NCBI GenBank assembly: GCA_029959615.1 | Contig: JASCOD010000006.1 | Span: 279,762 to 343,761, forward strand | From: Flavobacteriaceae bacterium PS02338 | GTDB lineage: Bacteria; Bacteroidota; Bacteroidia; Sphingobacteriales; Sphingobacteriaceae | Reading direction: 5' to 3' | Length of the DNA stretch: 64,000 bases | Shown: positions 1 through 7,338 of the stretch, one piece after another | Layout of the letters: the number at the start of each line of letters is the position of its first letter | How positions within the stretch are numbered: position 1 is the stretch's first letter | Translations under genes and position numbers: made by a program | The notes under the pieces: generated by a model | Databases searched by the model: none | Told to the model about the DNA's origin: nothing | Seen by the model: only the letters and a program-made list of their open reading frames with translations

Positions 1-728
1 AAACCATACTCATTGATGATGAAGCTCTTGCCAGAGATATCGTGAAGCATTATTTAAAGGCTTTTCCAAATATTGAGGTAGTGGCAGAATGTAACGATGG
101 TTTTGAAGGCTTAAAAGCGATTAGCCAGCATCAACCAGATTTAATTTTCTTGGATATCCAAATGCCAAAAATTAGCGGATTTGAGATGTTGGAACTAGTT
201 GAAAACAGGCCAGCTGTAATTTTTACTACTGCATTTGACGAATACGCTATTAAAGCTTTTGAAGTAAATGCTGTCGATTATCTTTTGAAACCAATTGAAC
301 AAGCACGTTTTGAACAAGCAATGCAAAAATTACCTGCTAAACTGGCCAAAGGCGATGATAGTCAAGAGATATTAGAGACTGCTTCATTATCTCCAGCGCA
401 AAATAATAGGGTGGTAGTTAAAAATGGGGGAGTAATAAAAATTATCCCAGTAGAAGCGATACATTACTTAGAAGCAGACGACGATTATGTTAAGTTAAGC
501 ACTACAGAAGGTAATTTCCAAAAAAACAAGACAATGAGTTTCTTTGAGCAAACTTTGGATACAACGCAGTTCATTCGCATCCATCGCTCGTACATTATCA
601 ACCTTGCTCAAGTAACCAAAATAGAACTTAAAGAAAAGGAAAGTTATGTGGTATTGCTTAAATCTGGAATTTGGTTGCCAGTAAGTAAAACTGGTTACAT
701 AAAACTTAAAGCTGCTTTAGGAATTTAA
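1..728 (+). CDS. LytTR-family response regulator, 5' end outside the window
   Basis: This is a two-component response regulator: an N-terminal receiver domain followed by a LytTR DNA-binding domain. The reading frame is open from the first base, and in-frame residues TILIDDEALARDIV precede the first possible GTG at 42. That GTG is therefore not the start, and the true start lies before the window. Receiver signature: the DDE acidic pair at visible residues 5-7, the phospho-acceptor Asp in LIFLDIQMP (about residue 51), and the Lys of YLLKPI. LytTR signature: the C-terminal ~105 residues, with RIHRSYIIN and the final PVSKTGYIKLK helix. In Bacteroidota these regulators are usually paired with a 7TM/HisKA-like histidine kinase, which would lie upstream, outside the window. 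The target genes cannot be told from the sequence. Confidence 0.93.
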   Translation, partial: TILIDDEALARDIVKHYLKAFPNIEVVAECNDGFEGLKAISQHQPDLIFLDIQMPKISGFEMLELVENRPAVIFTTAFDEYAIKAFEVNAVDYLLKPIEQARFEQAMQKLPAKLAKGDDSQEILETASLSPAQNNRVVVKNGGVIKIIPVEAIHYLEADDDYVKLSTTEGNFQKNKTMSFFEQTLDTTQFIRIHRSYIINLAQVTKIELKEKESYVVLLKSGIWLPVSKTGYIKLKAALGI

Positions 729-755
729 GCAATAACAGCTTCCTCTTTTTTTTAG

Positions 756-791
756 AAGTACCTCTTCCGGTTATTAGTGAGAGGTGCTTTT
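756..791 (+). terminator. Probable rho-independent terminator of the response regulator
   Basis: AAGTACCTCT pairs with AGAGGTGCTT (one G-U pair) across a 14-nt loop. The hairpin starts 27 nt after the stop codon and is followed only by a short T run, so it is a weak terminator. Confidence 0.5.
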
Positions 792-997
792 GGTAGAGAT
801 AGTATAGTTTCGCCGTCTCCCCACCTTAGGATCCTACAATTTTTTAAGTCCCATACTGCTTATTTATAACTGTAAAATCAGTACATCTTTGGTTTTTTTA
901 TTACTCATTAAAAAAATCTCAGAACAATTTTTAATAACTGCGTGTTTAAGTAGTAATCAAATCAATTAACAATTTTTTTTACTTAAACATCAAAGTC

Positions 998-1150
998 ATG
1001 GGAAATCTATTATATGTAATTGCAGTAATATTAGTAATCATTTGGGCAATTAGTTTTTTAGGAGGTTATTACACAGGTGGAATTATTCACGCTTTATTAG
1101 TAATAGCTATTGTTGCGATCTTATTAAGGGTAATAAGAGGAGCGGCTTAA
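998..1150 (+). CDS. lmo0937 family small membrane protein (50 aa)
   Basis: The ATG at 998 opens a 50-residue frame beginning MGNLLYVIAVILVIIWAI and ending LLRVIRGAA, with stop at 1148-1150. Two hydrophobic stretches (about residues 4-20 and 27-46) flank a GGYYTGG turn and match the small DUF5670/lmo0937 family, which is found widely in Bacteroidota and Firmicutes and has no known biochemical role. Family members are often expressed under stress, but nothing here shows that. The gene is monocistronic, with a strong terminator 37 nt after its stop. It is too short for ordinary ORF calling, but the family match and the terminator make it convincing. Confidence 0.82.
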   Translation: MGNLLYVIAVILVIIWAISFLGGYYTGGIIHALLVIAIVAILLRVIRGAA

Positions 1151-1186
1151 AATAGAAAAATTTGTAGTTAGTTAATAAATGGAACT

Positions 1187-1218
1187 CGATAGGTTTAGGT
1201 CACCTATCGGGTTTTTTT
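1187..1218 (+). terminator. Rho-independent terminator of the lmo0937 gene
   Basis: CGATAGGT and ACCTATCG form a perfect 8-bp stem with a 7-nt loop, followed by GG and seven T residues. Confidence 0.88.
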
Positions 1219-1549
1219 CGTAGAAGCTTTTGTAATACACCTGGTAGTAGCGATTATCTTTTGTTGAGTCATTTTGACGAATGAGTAGGAGGATTAAAAA
1301 ACAAAGAAGTTAAATTCTGTTTGATAAGGGCTCTTCGATGTAGATTTTTACATACTAGGAATGGCGATTAACTTGAACAAAGGAGATTATAGCTAGATAA
1401 TGGGACTGAATTAAGCTATAGGTAATGCAATTGCTTTTCTATCATCTAAAATTATAGTTGCAATATAGAAAAGTAAATAGCGAAAAAGCTTTATTTTCGT
1501 GCCGCCAACTTCAGGCTTAGGACTAATTTAAAATAAAAGACAATTAGTG
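1219..1549. other. Intergenic stretch without a recognised gene
   Basis: About 330 A+T-rich bases lie between the terminator at 1218 and the rpmH promoter. I see no ORF with coding character on either strand, no tRNA-like fold and no repeat shared with the rest of the window. Confidence 0.6.
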
Positions 1550-1580
1550 TTGCAATTTTGAAAATATCGCTTTATATTTG
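1550..1580 (+). promoter_or_regulatory. Bacteroidota-type promoter for rpmH-rnpA
   Basis: TTG at 1550-1552 is followed after 20 nt by TATATTTG at 1573-1580, matching the Bacteroidota consensus TTG-N19-TAnnTTTG. It lies 40 nt before the rpmH ATG. Confidence 0.65.
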
Positions 1581-1620
1581 CACCTCTTATTAAAAACTCT
1601 AGTTAAGATATTATATAGTT

Positions 1621-1779
1621 ATGAAAAGAACATTCCAACCTTCGCAAAGAAAGAGAAGAAACAAGCATGGCTTCCGCGAAAGAATGGCTACAGCAAACGG
1701 TAGAAGAGTTTTAGCTTCTCGCCGTGCAAAAGGAAGAAAAAGATTATCAGTTTCTGACGAGCGTCGTCATAAAGCATAA
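1621..1779 (+). CDS. rpmH: 50S ribosomal protein L34 (bL34)
   Basis: This is a 52-residue, very basic protein beginning MKRTFQPSQRKRRNKHGFRE. It carries the bL34 hallmark RTFQPS..RKR..HGFR.RM.T..GR.VL..RR.KGR. It is a structural protein of the large ribosomal subunit. It has its own promoter 40 nt upstream and is followed 67 nt later by rnpA, the gene order conserved across bacteria (classically next to dnaA and oriC). I see no dnaA or DnaA-box cluster here, so this is not evidence of an origin. The ATG choice is unambiguous from the family start. Confidence 0.97.
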   Translation: MKRTFQPSQRKRRNKHGFRERMATANGRRVLASRRAKGRKRLSVSDERRHKA

Positions 1780-1846
1780 TTTTTGATTGCCACCTTTTAG
1801 GTGAGAGCAGATCAATTCAATTTTCTGCAATTTAGCAATCAAAAAG

Positions 1847-2239
1847 ATGAATAAATTTTATAAAGAAGAGCGTTTATGTAGCAAAAAGTCGTTAGACTTG
1901 CTATTCAAAAAAGGCTCTTCTTTTTTATTATATCCCTATAGGGCTACTTTTGTCTTCGATGCCCAGTCTCATAAATTTCCCGTACAAATAGTTATTAACG
2001 TAGCGAAAAAACGTTATAAGCATGCTAACGACCGAAATTTAATCAAACGCCGTACCCGTGAGGCTTATCGTTTACAAAAGAATGATGCTTTGTACGAACT
2101 TCTGCAAAATAAAGAGGAGCTTTTGCTCTTGGGAATCCAATACGTAGGTAAAGAAATTTATCCATACGCTTTTTTGGAAAAAAGAATGGCACAATTGTTT
2201 AAGAAGCTACTAACTCAGATCAACGATGAAAGTCATTAA
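1847..2239 (+). CDS. rnpA: Ribonuclease P protein component
   Basis: This is a 130-residue basic protein that assists the RNase P RNA in 5' maturation of tRNA precursors. The diagnostic RNR-type motif is present as NDRNLIKRRTREAYR (about residues 62-76), along with the N-terminal RLCSKKSLDLLF substrate-contact region. The gene follows rpmH and overlaps the next gene, yidD, by 14 nt. The overlap suggests translational coupling, and the rpmH-rnpA-yidD order is classical. The length is normal for Bacteroidota. Confidence 0.96.
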   Translation: MNKFYKEERLCSKKSLDLLFKKGSSFLLYPYRATFVFDAQSHKFPVQIVINVAKKRYKHANDRNLIKRRTREAYRLQKNDALYELLQNKEELLLLGIQYVGKEIYPYAFLEKRMAQLFKKLLTQINDESH

Positions 2240-2456
2240 GCTTTTGTTTTCTTGGTTGTTTTTGGGCATTATTAAATTGTATCAATGGCTATTGTCGCCT
2301 TTGTTGGGGCCAAGTTGTAGATATACACCAACTTGTTCGCAGTATGGGGTAGAAGCAATAAAGAAGCATGGTCCATTTAAGGGTGGTTGGCTTACTATCA
2401 AACGCATTGGCCGTTGTCATCCGTGGGGAGGGCATGGTCATGATCCGGTTCCCTAA
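2226..2456 (+). CDS. yidD: Membrane protein insertion efficiency factor YidD
   Basis: This is a 76-residue protein with an N-terminal hydrophobic/amphipathic segment (FSWLFLGIIKLYQWLLSPL) followed by the family core GPSCRYTPTCSQYGVEAI and WGGHGHDPVP at the C-terminus. YidD helps YidC-dependent insertion of inner-membrane proteins and binds the inner face of the membrane. The two conserved cysteines of CRYTPTC and the one in IGRCHPWGG are present. The start lies inside the end of rnpA. The length is typical (70-85 aa). Confidence 0.95.
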   Translation: MKVIKLLFSWLFLGIIKLYQWLLSPLLGPSCRYTPTCSQYGVEAIKKHGPFKGGWLTIKRIGRCHPWGGHGHDPVP

Positions 2457-2512
2457 ATGATCAGTATTTGGTTTTCACAGTAACCAAATTATCAGTTAAT
2501 CATTATTCAATG

Positions 2513-2520
2513 TATATTTG
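2513..2520 (+). promoter_or_regulatory. Candidate -7 element immediately before tsaB
   Basis: TATATTTG matches TAnnTTTG exactly and ends 6 nt before the tsaB ATG. No clean TTG is present at the -33 position. If active, transcription would start at or very near the start codon. Confidence 0.45.
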
Positions 2521-2526
2521 CGGTTC

Positions 2527-3213
2527 ATGTCGATAATACTTCAAATAGAAACTGCTACACCTGTTTGTTCTGTAGCGATCTCGGTAGATGGAGAAACCGT
2601 TGCGTTGAAAGAAGAAAAAGCTCCGAACATCCATGCTGCTAGTTTAACGCTTTTTATAGAAGAGGCTATGAAGATGGCTAACCTTAGCTATGCGCAACTG
2701 GATGCTGTTGCGGTAAGTAAGGGGCCAGGTTCTTATACAGGGTTGCGTATTGGCGTTTCCACTGCAAAAGGATTATGTTTCGCATTAGAAAAGCCTTTGA
2801 TCGCTATTAATACTTTAAAAATGATGGCAAACGGTTATCTTTTGCAGCATGCTAACTTTGGAGGTCTGGTTTGCCCGATGATCGATGCACGCAGAATGGA
2901 GGTTTTTACGGCCGTTTTTGATCATCATTTAGAAGAAGTAGAGCATACTCACGCAAAGATTGTTGATGATAAAAGTTTTGTGCTTGAGCTGCAAAATAAC
3001 TACGTTTCGTTTATTGGTGATGGTGCAGAAAAATGCAGGTCGGTAATTGATGATCCAAATGCACATTTTATAAGTGAAAACTATAATAGTGCTACTTTTA
3101 TGAGTAATTTGGCTTATACTGCTTTTCAAGCAAATGAATTTGAAGACGTAGCCTATTTTGAGCCTTTTTACTTGAAGGATTTTGTGTTTACTACGCCTAA
3201 AAAGAAGGTTTAA
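2527..3213 (+). CDS. tsaB: tRNA N6-adenosine threonylcarbamoyltransferase complex subunit TsaB
   Basis: TsaB is a non-catalytic ASKHA-fold partner of TsaD, needed for t6A37 modification of ANN-decoding tRNAs. The protein begins MSIILQIETATPVCSVAIS, with the typical N-terminal strand-turn. It also carries the GPGSYTGLRIGVSTAKGL motif (about residues 67-84). I start it at ATG 2527, not the in-frame TTG at 2518: homologues start with this MxxILxIETA stretch, and 2518 lies inside a -7 promoter element. The length (228 aa) is usual for the family. It stands alone between yidD and an unknown gene. Confidence 0.93.
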   Translation: MSIILQIETATPVCSVAISVDGETVALKEEKAPNIHAASLTLFIEEAMKMANLSYAQLDAVAVSKGPGSYTGLRIGVSTAKGLCFALEKPLIAINTLKMMANGYLLQHANFGGLVCPMIDARRMEVFTAVFDHHLEEVEHTHAKIVDDKSFVLELQNNYVSFIGDGAEKCRSVIDDPNAHFISENYNSATFMSNLAYTAFQANEFEDVAYFEPFYLKDFVFTTPKKKV

Positions 3214-3239
3214 TGGTGATCTGATATATTTTTAAGGAA

Positions 3240-3809
3240 GTGAATATACAGCAAATTAACGACGAAATAAGCAGTACTGCTAGAAAAGCAAGTTTGGTAA
3301 TACTTTTAGATAGTGATACTGTAGAGATCAAACACAAGATTCATTTATTCAACAAATCAATTTTAGGAATATTGATTTTTCTCTGCGGAGGAATTTTTAT
3401 AAGTGTTATTCCATTTATAAAATCTTCGGACTGGATTTCTAAAATTTTTGGTTTATTGATTGGGCTAACTATGCTACTATTGTCGATTGCCACACTAATT
3501 AGGCAACGTGCTGATGGGTTGAAGATTACGAAAAAGGAAATTACTACTTGTTATAATCTCAGACGTAAAATAATACCCGTAAATAACCTTATGAAGGTAG
3601 TTATGAGGCTTGAAACCATGAGGGTTAGTAGAGTGGGTGCGTTTGGAACGGATTTTATAATTATTTCTCACTTTCTTAAAGATGGAATTCAAGAAGTTCC
3701 GATCTTAAAATTTGAAATGACGAAAGCAAATACAGATGAAGCTATAGCCTTAGGGAAAGAAATCACGAGGATACTTAATAAAAAGCTTTCAGATTCGTCT
3801 ATCAACTAA
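3240..3809 (+). CDS. Uncharacterised two-TM membrane protein
   Basis: This 189-residue protein is not recognised. It starts with GTG at 3240, preceded by the purine-rich AAGGAAG. Two adjacent hydrophobic helices (about residues 42-62 and 68-88) are joined by a short polar loop (KSSDWISK). They are preceded by ~40 polar residues and followed by a ~95-residue mixed alpha/beta tail that is probably cytoplasmic. The layout resembles bacterial PH-like or 'photosystem-assembly-like' membrane proteins with a central TM hairpin, but no diagnostic motif is visible. It follows tsaB by 26 nt on the same strand and may be co-transcribed. Confidence 0.72.
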   Translation: MNIQQINDEISSTARKASLVILLDSDTVEIKHKIHLFNKSILGILIFLCGGIFISVIPFIKSSDWISKIFGLLIGLTMLLLSIATLIRQRADGLKITKKEITTCYNLRRKIIPVNNLMKVVMRLETMRVSRVGAFGTDFIIISHFLKDGIQEVPILKFEMTKANTDEAIALGKEITRILNKKLSDSSIN

Positions 3810-3835
3810 TGAAAGGATAGTAGTAAGGCTAGAAA

Positions 3836-5248
3836 TTATTTCTTCTTCTTTTTGAAGATACTGAAAATACGTCCAAAAATACTTTGACGATCTTTGCCGT
3901 CGCCTACGCCGGGCATCCAGCTCATATTCATGGGATGCTCTACAATGTAGCCAATCTTAAATGCCATGCCTAGATAAACAGAACCTCTATTGTAGCCTGT
4001 TTCCGTAGCTTGGCTACTGCCAATAATGTCTTTGCTGGCATAATAGGTTTGCAAGATGTCGTTGGTGCCTAAAAACATCTCAAAATTAGGTGTTTGTATC
4101 ATGCCTTGGACTCCCATCCGAAAATTTTTATCTGTATTATAGCTCGGTATGGCACTAAATGAAAAAGTACCAGATTTAAGAGTGTTTACAAAGGCAGCCT
4201 CACCATATTTGTCGAATATGTTTTTGGTGACAATCAAATTGGGGGTATAGGGGCCAAATGTTTTAGAGATAAGAAAGTCAGCTCTACTATTAATTGGAGT
4301 GATAAAGCGTTTTTGCTCGGTATTGCCTTTAGCTAAATCATCTATTGCTTTTTGAAGTCTGGCTTCCGGGCTATATCTTGCATCTAATGTGATATTTTGA
4401 GCTACATCAAAAGAGCCTGTGTAAGATGATTTTCCCCATCTGATGAAACCTAAATCTTTAACGTTTGCCATCAAGAAAATACCAGATTTGGTAGTGTAGG
4501 TAGTGCCCAGTGTAATAGAAGCTCCTAAGTTTTTATATGGTAGTGCATTTTTAAAATTAAAATCTCCACCATCTGGGTAGTTGAGTCTAAATTTAGCAGC
4601 CATATCAATATCCATGTTAGTAGAGTTAATGGTAGCTATCGATTTATCAGCATTGAATTCAGCGTAGCCTATGCCGCTTAACAAACTTACTTTTGCTCCC
4701 AATGCCCATCTTTTGGTATAGTTTTCTCGGTAGGTAAAGCTAATTTGGTGGTACGATTGTAGTTTTCCGTTATTGTTAAAGATATTTGCTCTAGGGATAG
4801 TCGTGAAGTTTTTAAAAGTATCGTAAAAAAGTCCTCTACTAATCTGCTCATCGTAGTCAACCTGAGTTTCTGATTTGATTTGCCACGAGAACCCCATTTC
4901 ACTATGGTACTTATGGTATTTAAACAATCTAACTGCAACTAAATATACATTGATGCTTTCTCGCATTGTATTCGGATTGTTAAAAGCGCCAACTCTGCTT
5001 TGAGTATATCCGCTGTTCACTAGATTTCGTATTGCATCATTTGAAGGGCCTTTACTGAGGCTGCTTAAATCCATGTATGGAATAAGAAAATTAGAAGCAA
5101 ATTGTCGGGACGAATCTAGAACAAAAGACTTTTGCGCAGGGTTTTCGAAGGAGTCGAATAGTGTTTTTGTATTAAAAAGGGCGTATTGTTGGGCATTAAC
5201 ACATGAGAATACAACTACTAGTAGGAGTGTAAAGAGATATTTTCTCAT
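3836..5248 (-). CDS. DUF5723-type outer-membrane protein
   Basis: This 470-residue secreted protein has a signal peptide (MRKYLFTLLLVVVFSCVNAQ, cleaved after the Ala before Gln 20). The body looks like an outer-membrane beta-barrel of the DUF5723/PorV-like kind: alternating hydrophobic strands, many aromatic girdle residues, and repeated 'lgaSitLGttY'-type strands. The 'dsFeNPAQksFv..DSSRqfAsNFLiPymd' N-terminal region is typical of the DUF5723 family. The C-terminus ends in a lysine run (FKKKKK), unusual for a barrel, so a periplasmic tail is likely. The function is unknown. It is convergent with the preceding gene (27 nt apart) and in tandem with the next one. Confidence 0.8.
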   Translation of the reverse strand: MRKYLFTLLLVVVFSCVNAQQYALFNTKTLFDSFENPAQKSFVLDSSRQFASNFLIPYMDLSSLSKGPSNDAIRNLVNSGYTQSRVGAFNNPNTMRESINVYLVAVRLFKYHKYHSEMGFSWQIKSETQVDYDEQISRGLFYDTFKNFTTIPRANIFNNNGKLQSYHQISFTYRENYTKRWALGAKVSLLSGIGYAEFNADKSIATINSTNMDIDMAAKFRLNYPDGGDFNFKNALPYKNLGASITLGTTYTTKSGIFLMANVKDLGFIRWGKSSYTGSFDVAQNITLDARYSPEARLQKAIDDLAKGNTEQKRFITPINSRADFLISKTFGPYTPNLIVTKNIFDKYGEAAFVNTLKSGTFSFSAIPSYNTDKNFRMGVQGMIQTPNFEMFLGTNDILQTYYASKDIIGSSQATETGYNRGSVYLGMAFKIGYIVEHPMNMSWMPGVGDGKDRQSIFGRIFSIFKKKKK

Positions 5249-5281
5249 GGAAAGCTACAATTAAATTTTACTACTATAAAA

Positions 5282-6862
5282 TTAAGGTAATTTGCTGCGC
5301 TGTAGGCTATCTACGTCTATTTTTGCTTGGTTTTTAAGTAAAAGTACATTGCTCATGAACTTTCCGTTATCTGCAGATAGCTGGTAGCCAAATGCATTGT
5401 AGTCCTTAACGCCCTTTTCTGATTTATATTGTTTGTAAAAAGGAGCTTTCAAATTTCTTCCAAAAATGTCGTTGCTATTTTTATTATTGATGTAGAAGGC
5501 AATAGTTGCCGAGCTCGAGGTTTGATCTTTAAAATAGGTATAGCTATCGGTTGAAGTTAAAAGGTGATCATTCTTGTAGCTATTCAAAAACACTTGGATT
5601 GTGCTCGCATAATTAGCAACCACAAAATGATTATCAATGATGGTGTAAAAAGGGCGTTCAAATTTTTTAAATGGTTCGCCAAAGAAATTATACAATAGGT
5701 TAGCTTCTTTGAAGATTTTTATATCAGCAACATGTTCATTAGTGAGGCTGCTTAAATCCAGAAGTAATTGTTCAAGCTTGTCACCATTTTTGATCTCAAT
5801 GATTCCTAGTTTTTCTCCACTTTTCAATTGCAAGACGGCTAACTGTTTGCCGAAAAACTTAGGGAAAGTTTGATTGATGTCTATTCGATATTTCTCGTTG
5901 ATGTTTTGATGTTGTTTTTCGATTTTAGCATCTTCTCCTTTTCCTTTTTGGAAGTTTTTTAATGCTTTACTCCATTTTTCGTAGTCGTCAATTGTAAATA
6001 AAGTGTAATTAGCCGTTTGCTCAGGAAAAAACTGATCGATGTTGATTTTCTGTTCCTTTTGGTCAATAAATAAATTGAAGTAGCTCTGGGCGTCTTTGAG
6101 TTCTGTATACCCATTGAGCAAAAGCTTATCGCTACCAAAATTATAGCTTAAAGAAGCATAAGCGTTTTGTTTGTTAAATACACTCAATTCGCCAGTTAAA
6201 TTGGTGTTGAGGATGTTTTTTAACAGCGATGGTAGGTTGCCAAAGTCTATGTAGACGTTAGCGAGTGTGTTTTTATTGAGCCTGTTGTTCTGTTTAATGT
6301 AACCTGCAAAATCGTTGTTTTCTACTTTTTTATGATCTATTTTCGTCAGTATTTCTCTGTTATTGGAAAGGAAAATAGATTGATTGCTGAAGGTCGCATA
6401 AAATTCAGCGGTGTCCCCAAATTTGATGTGCTGTAAATTGCCCGCTGTTGTAACTATTGCATTAATTTTGTCAAAAGTTGTAGCGTCAAATTTTTTCTTT
6501 TTGGTTTGTGTGCTAAGTATAAAATCAACACCGTTAGCAGTGTTGGGTAAAAAACCAATAATGATCTTCTGTTCTTCGATCAAACTATTGAGGTTTGGGT
6601 TTTTAGCAATGCTTTCTCTTAAGATTTTCAGTAATTGGCTTTTTTCTGTACCTAGGATCTCATCAGTAATACTTTGTTTACTTAGTATATCGTAGAAGCC
6701 TTTGTCATTTTCGAAAGTAAAAATGATTGGAGCCACGGCAGATACTGTATTCAGCGAGGTGTCGTTAGCTATACTTTCTTTGTTTAAGTTTGAAAAGTAC
6801 AAGTATGCCATGCCGGCCACGCCAAGCATCAATAGGATCAGTGTAAAATAAATTTTTCTCAT
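5282..6862 (-). CDS. Uncharacterised membrane-anchored extracytoplasmic protein (526 aa)
   Basis: A single N-terminal helix (IYFTLILLMLGVAGMAYLYF, residues 4-23) anchors a long soluble domain. That domain has repeated segments of the type 'FilS.nreiltki' and 'y..id.nfvvany.stiqvfLnsy', reminiscent of DUF3352-like solute-binding folds. I cannot name the family with certainty. It starts 34 nt upstream of the DUF5723 gene on the same strand, so the two probably form an operon, and it is divergent from the DUF423 gene. No catalytic signature is visible. Confidence 0.7.
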   Translation of the reverse strand: MRKIYFTLILLMLGVAGMAYLYFSNLNKESIANDTSLNTVSAVAPIIFTFENDKGFYDILSKQSITDEILGTEKSQLLKILRESIAKNPNLNSLIEEQKIIIGFLPNTANGVDFILSTQTKKKKFDATTFDKINAIVTTAGNLQHIKFGDTAEFYATFSNQSIFLSNNREILTKIDHKKVENNDFAGYIKQNNRLNKNTLANVYIDFGNLPSLLKNILNTNLTGELSVFNKQNAYASLSYNFGSDKLLLNGYTELKDAQSYFNLFIDQKEQKINIDQFFPEQTANYTLFTIDDYEKWSKALKNFQKGKGEDAKIEKQHQNINEKYRIDINQTFPKFFGKQLAVLQLKSGEKLGIIEIKNGDKLEQLLLDLSSLTNEHVADIKIFKEANLLYNFFGEPFKKFERPFYTIIDNHFVVANYASTIQVFLNSYKNDHLLTSTDSYTYFKDQTSSSATIAFYINNKNSNDIFGRNLKAPFYKQYKSEKGVKDYNAFGYQLSADNGKFMSNVLLLKNQAKIDVDSLQRSKLP

Positions 6863-6951
6863 AGTAACCTACAGCAAATTTAATTTAATTTTATGATTAG
6901 CGAGATTGTAATGGCATTTTGTTAATTTAGCATTATTTAAAGCCGTTGCTG

Positions 6952-7338
6952 ATGAATAAAAGAATAATCTTGACCGCTGCCTTTTTTGGTGCTTTAGCTG
7001 TAATACTTGGTGCTTTCGGTGCACATGGATTAAAGAATATAGTAGCCCCAAATCAGTTAGAAACTTGGCAAAAAGGGGTGGAATATCAATTTTACCATAC
7101 TTTCGCTATTTTATACTTATCTACTTTTGCTCGATATAAAAACAAGCTTATCGCTTTGTCGTTCTTGTTCTTTAGTCTAGGTATTGTTTTATTTTCGGGA
7201 TCATTGTACTTATTGGCTATCAAAGATGCCTATCATTTATCTTTTGCTCATTTTTTGGGTCCAATTACTCCTATTGGTGGCTTAGCTTTTATATTGGGAT
7301 GGGGATGTCTATTTTTAGCGGCTTTTAAAGATAAATAA
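6952..7338 (+). CDS. DUF423 family membrane protein
   Basis: This small four-helix inner-membrane protein (128 aa) carries the DUF423 hallmarks GAFGAHGLK near residue 24, W..g..YqfyHt in the middle and GP.TPiGG..filGW at the end. Its function is unknown. I start it at ATG 6952 (MNKRIILTAAFFGAL), not the in-frame TTG at 6946. The stop codon overlaps the start of priA by one base (TAATG), so the pair is translationally coupled. Confidence 0.9.
   Translation: MNKRIILTAAFFGALAVILGAFGAHGLKNIVAPNQLETWQKGVEYQFYHTFAILYLSTFARYKNKLIALSFLFFSLGIVLFSGSLYLLAIKDAYHLSFAHFLGPITPIGGLAFILGWGCLFLAAFKDK

Noticed and set aside
1621..1779. Replication origin next to rpmH
   Set aside because: No dnaA gene, DnaA-box cluster or AT-rich unwinding array was seen; rpmH-rnpA alone is not evidence of an origin.
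2518..2526. Upstream TTG start for tsaB
   Set aside because: It lies in a -7 promoter element, and homologues begin at MSIILQIETA.
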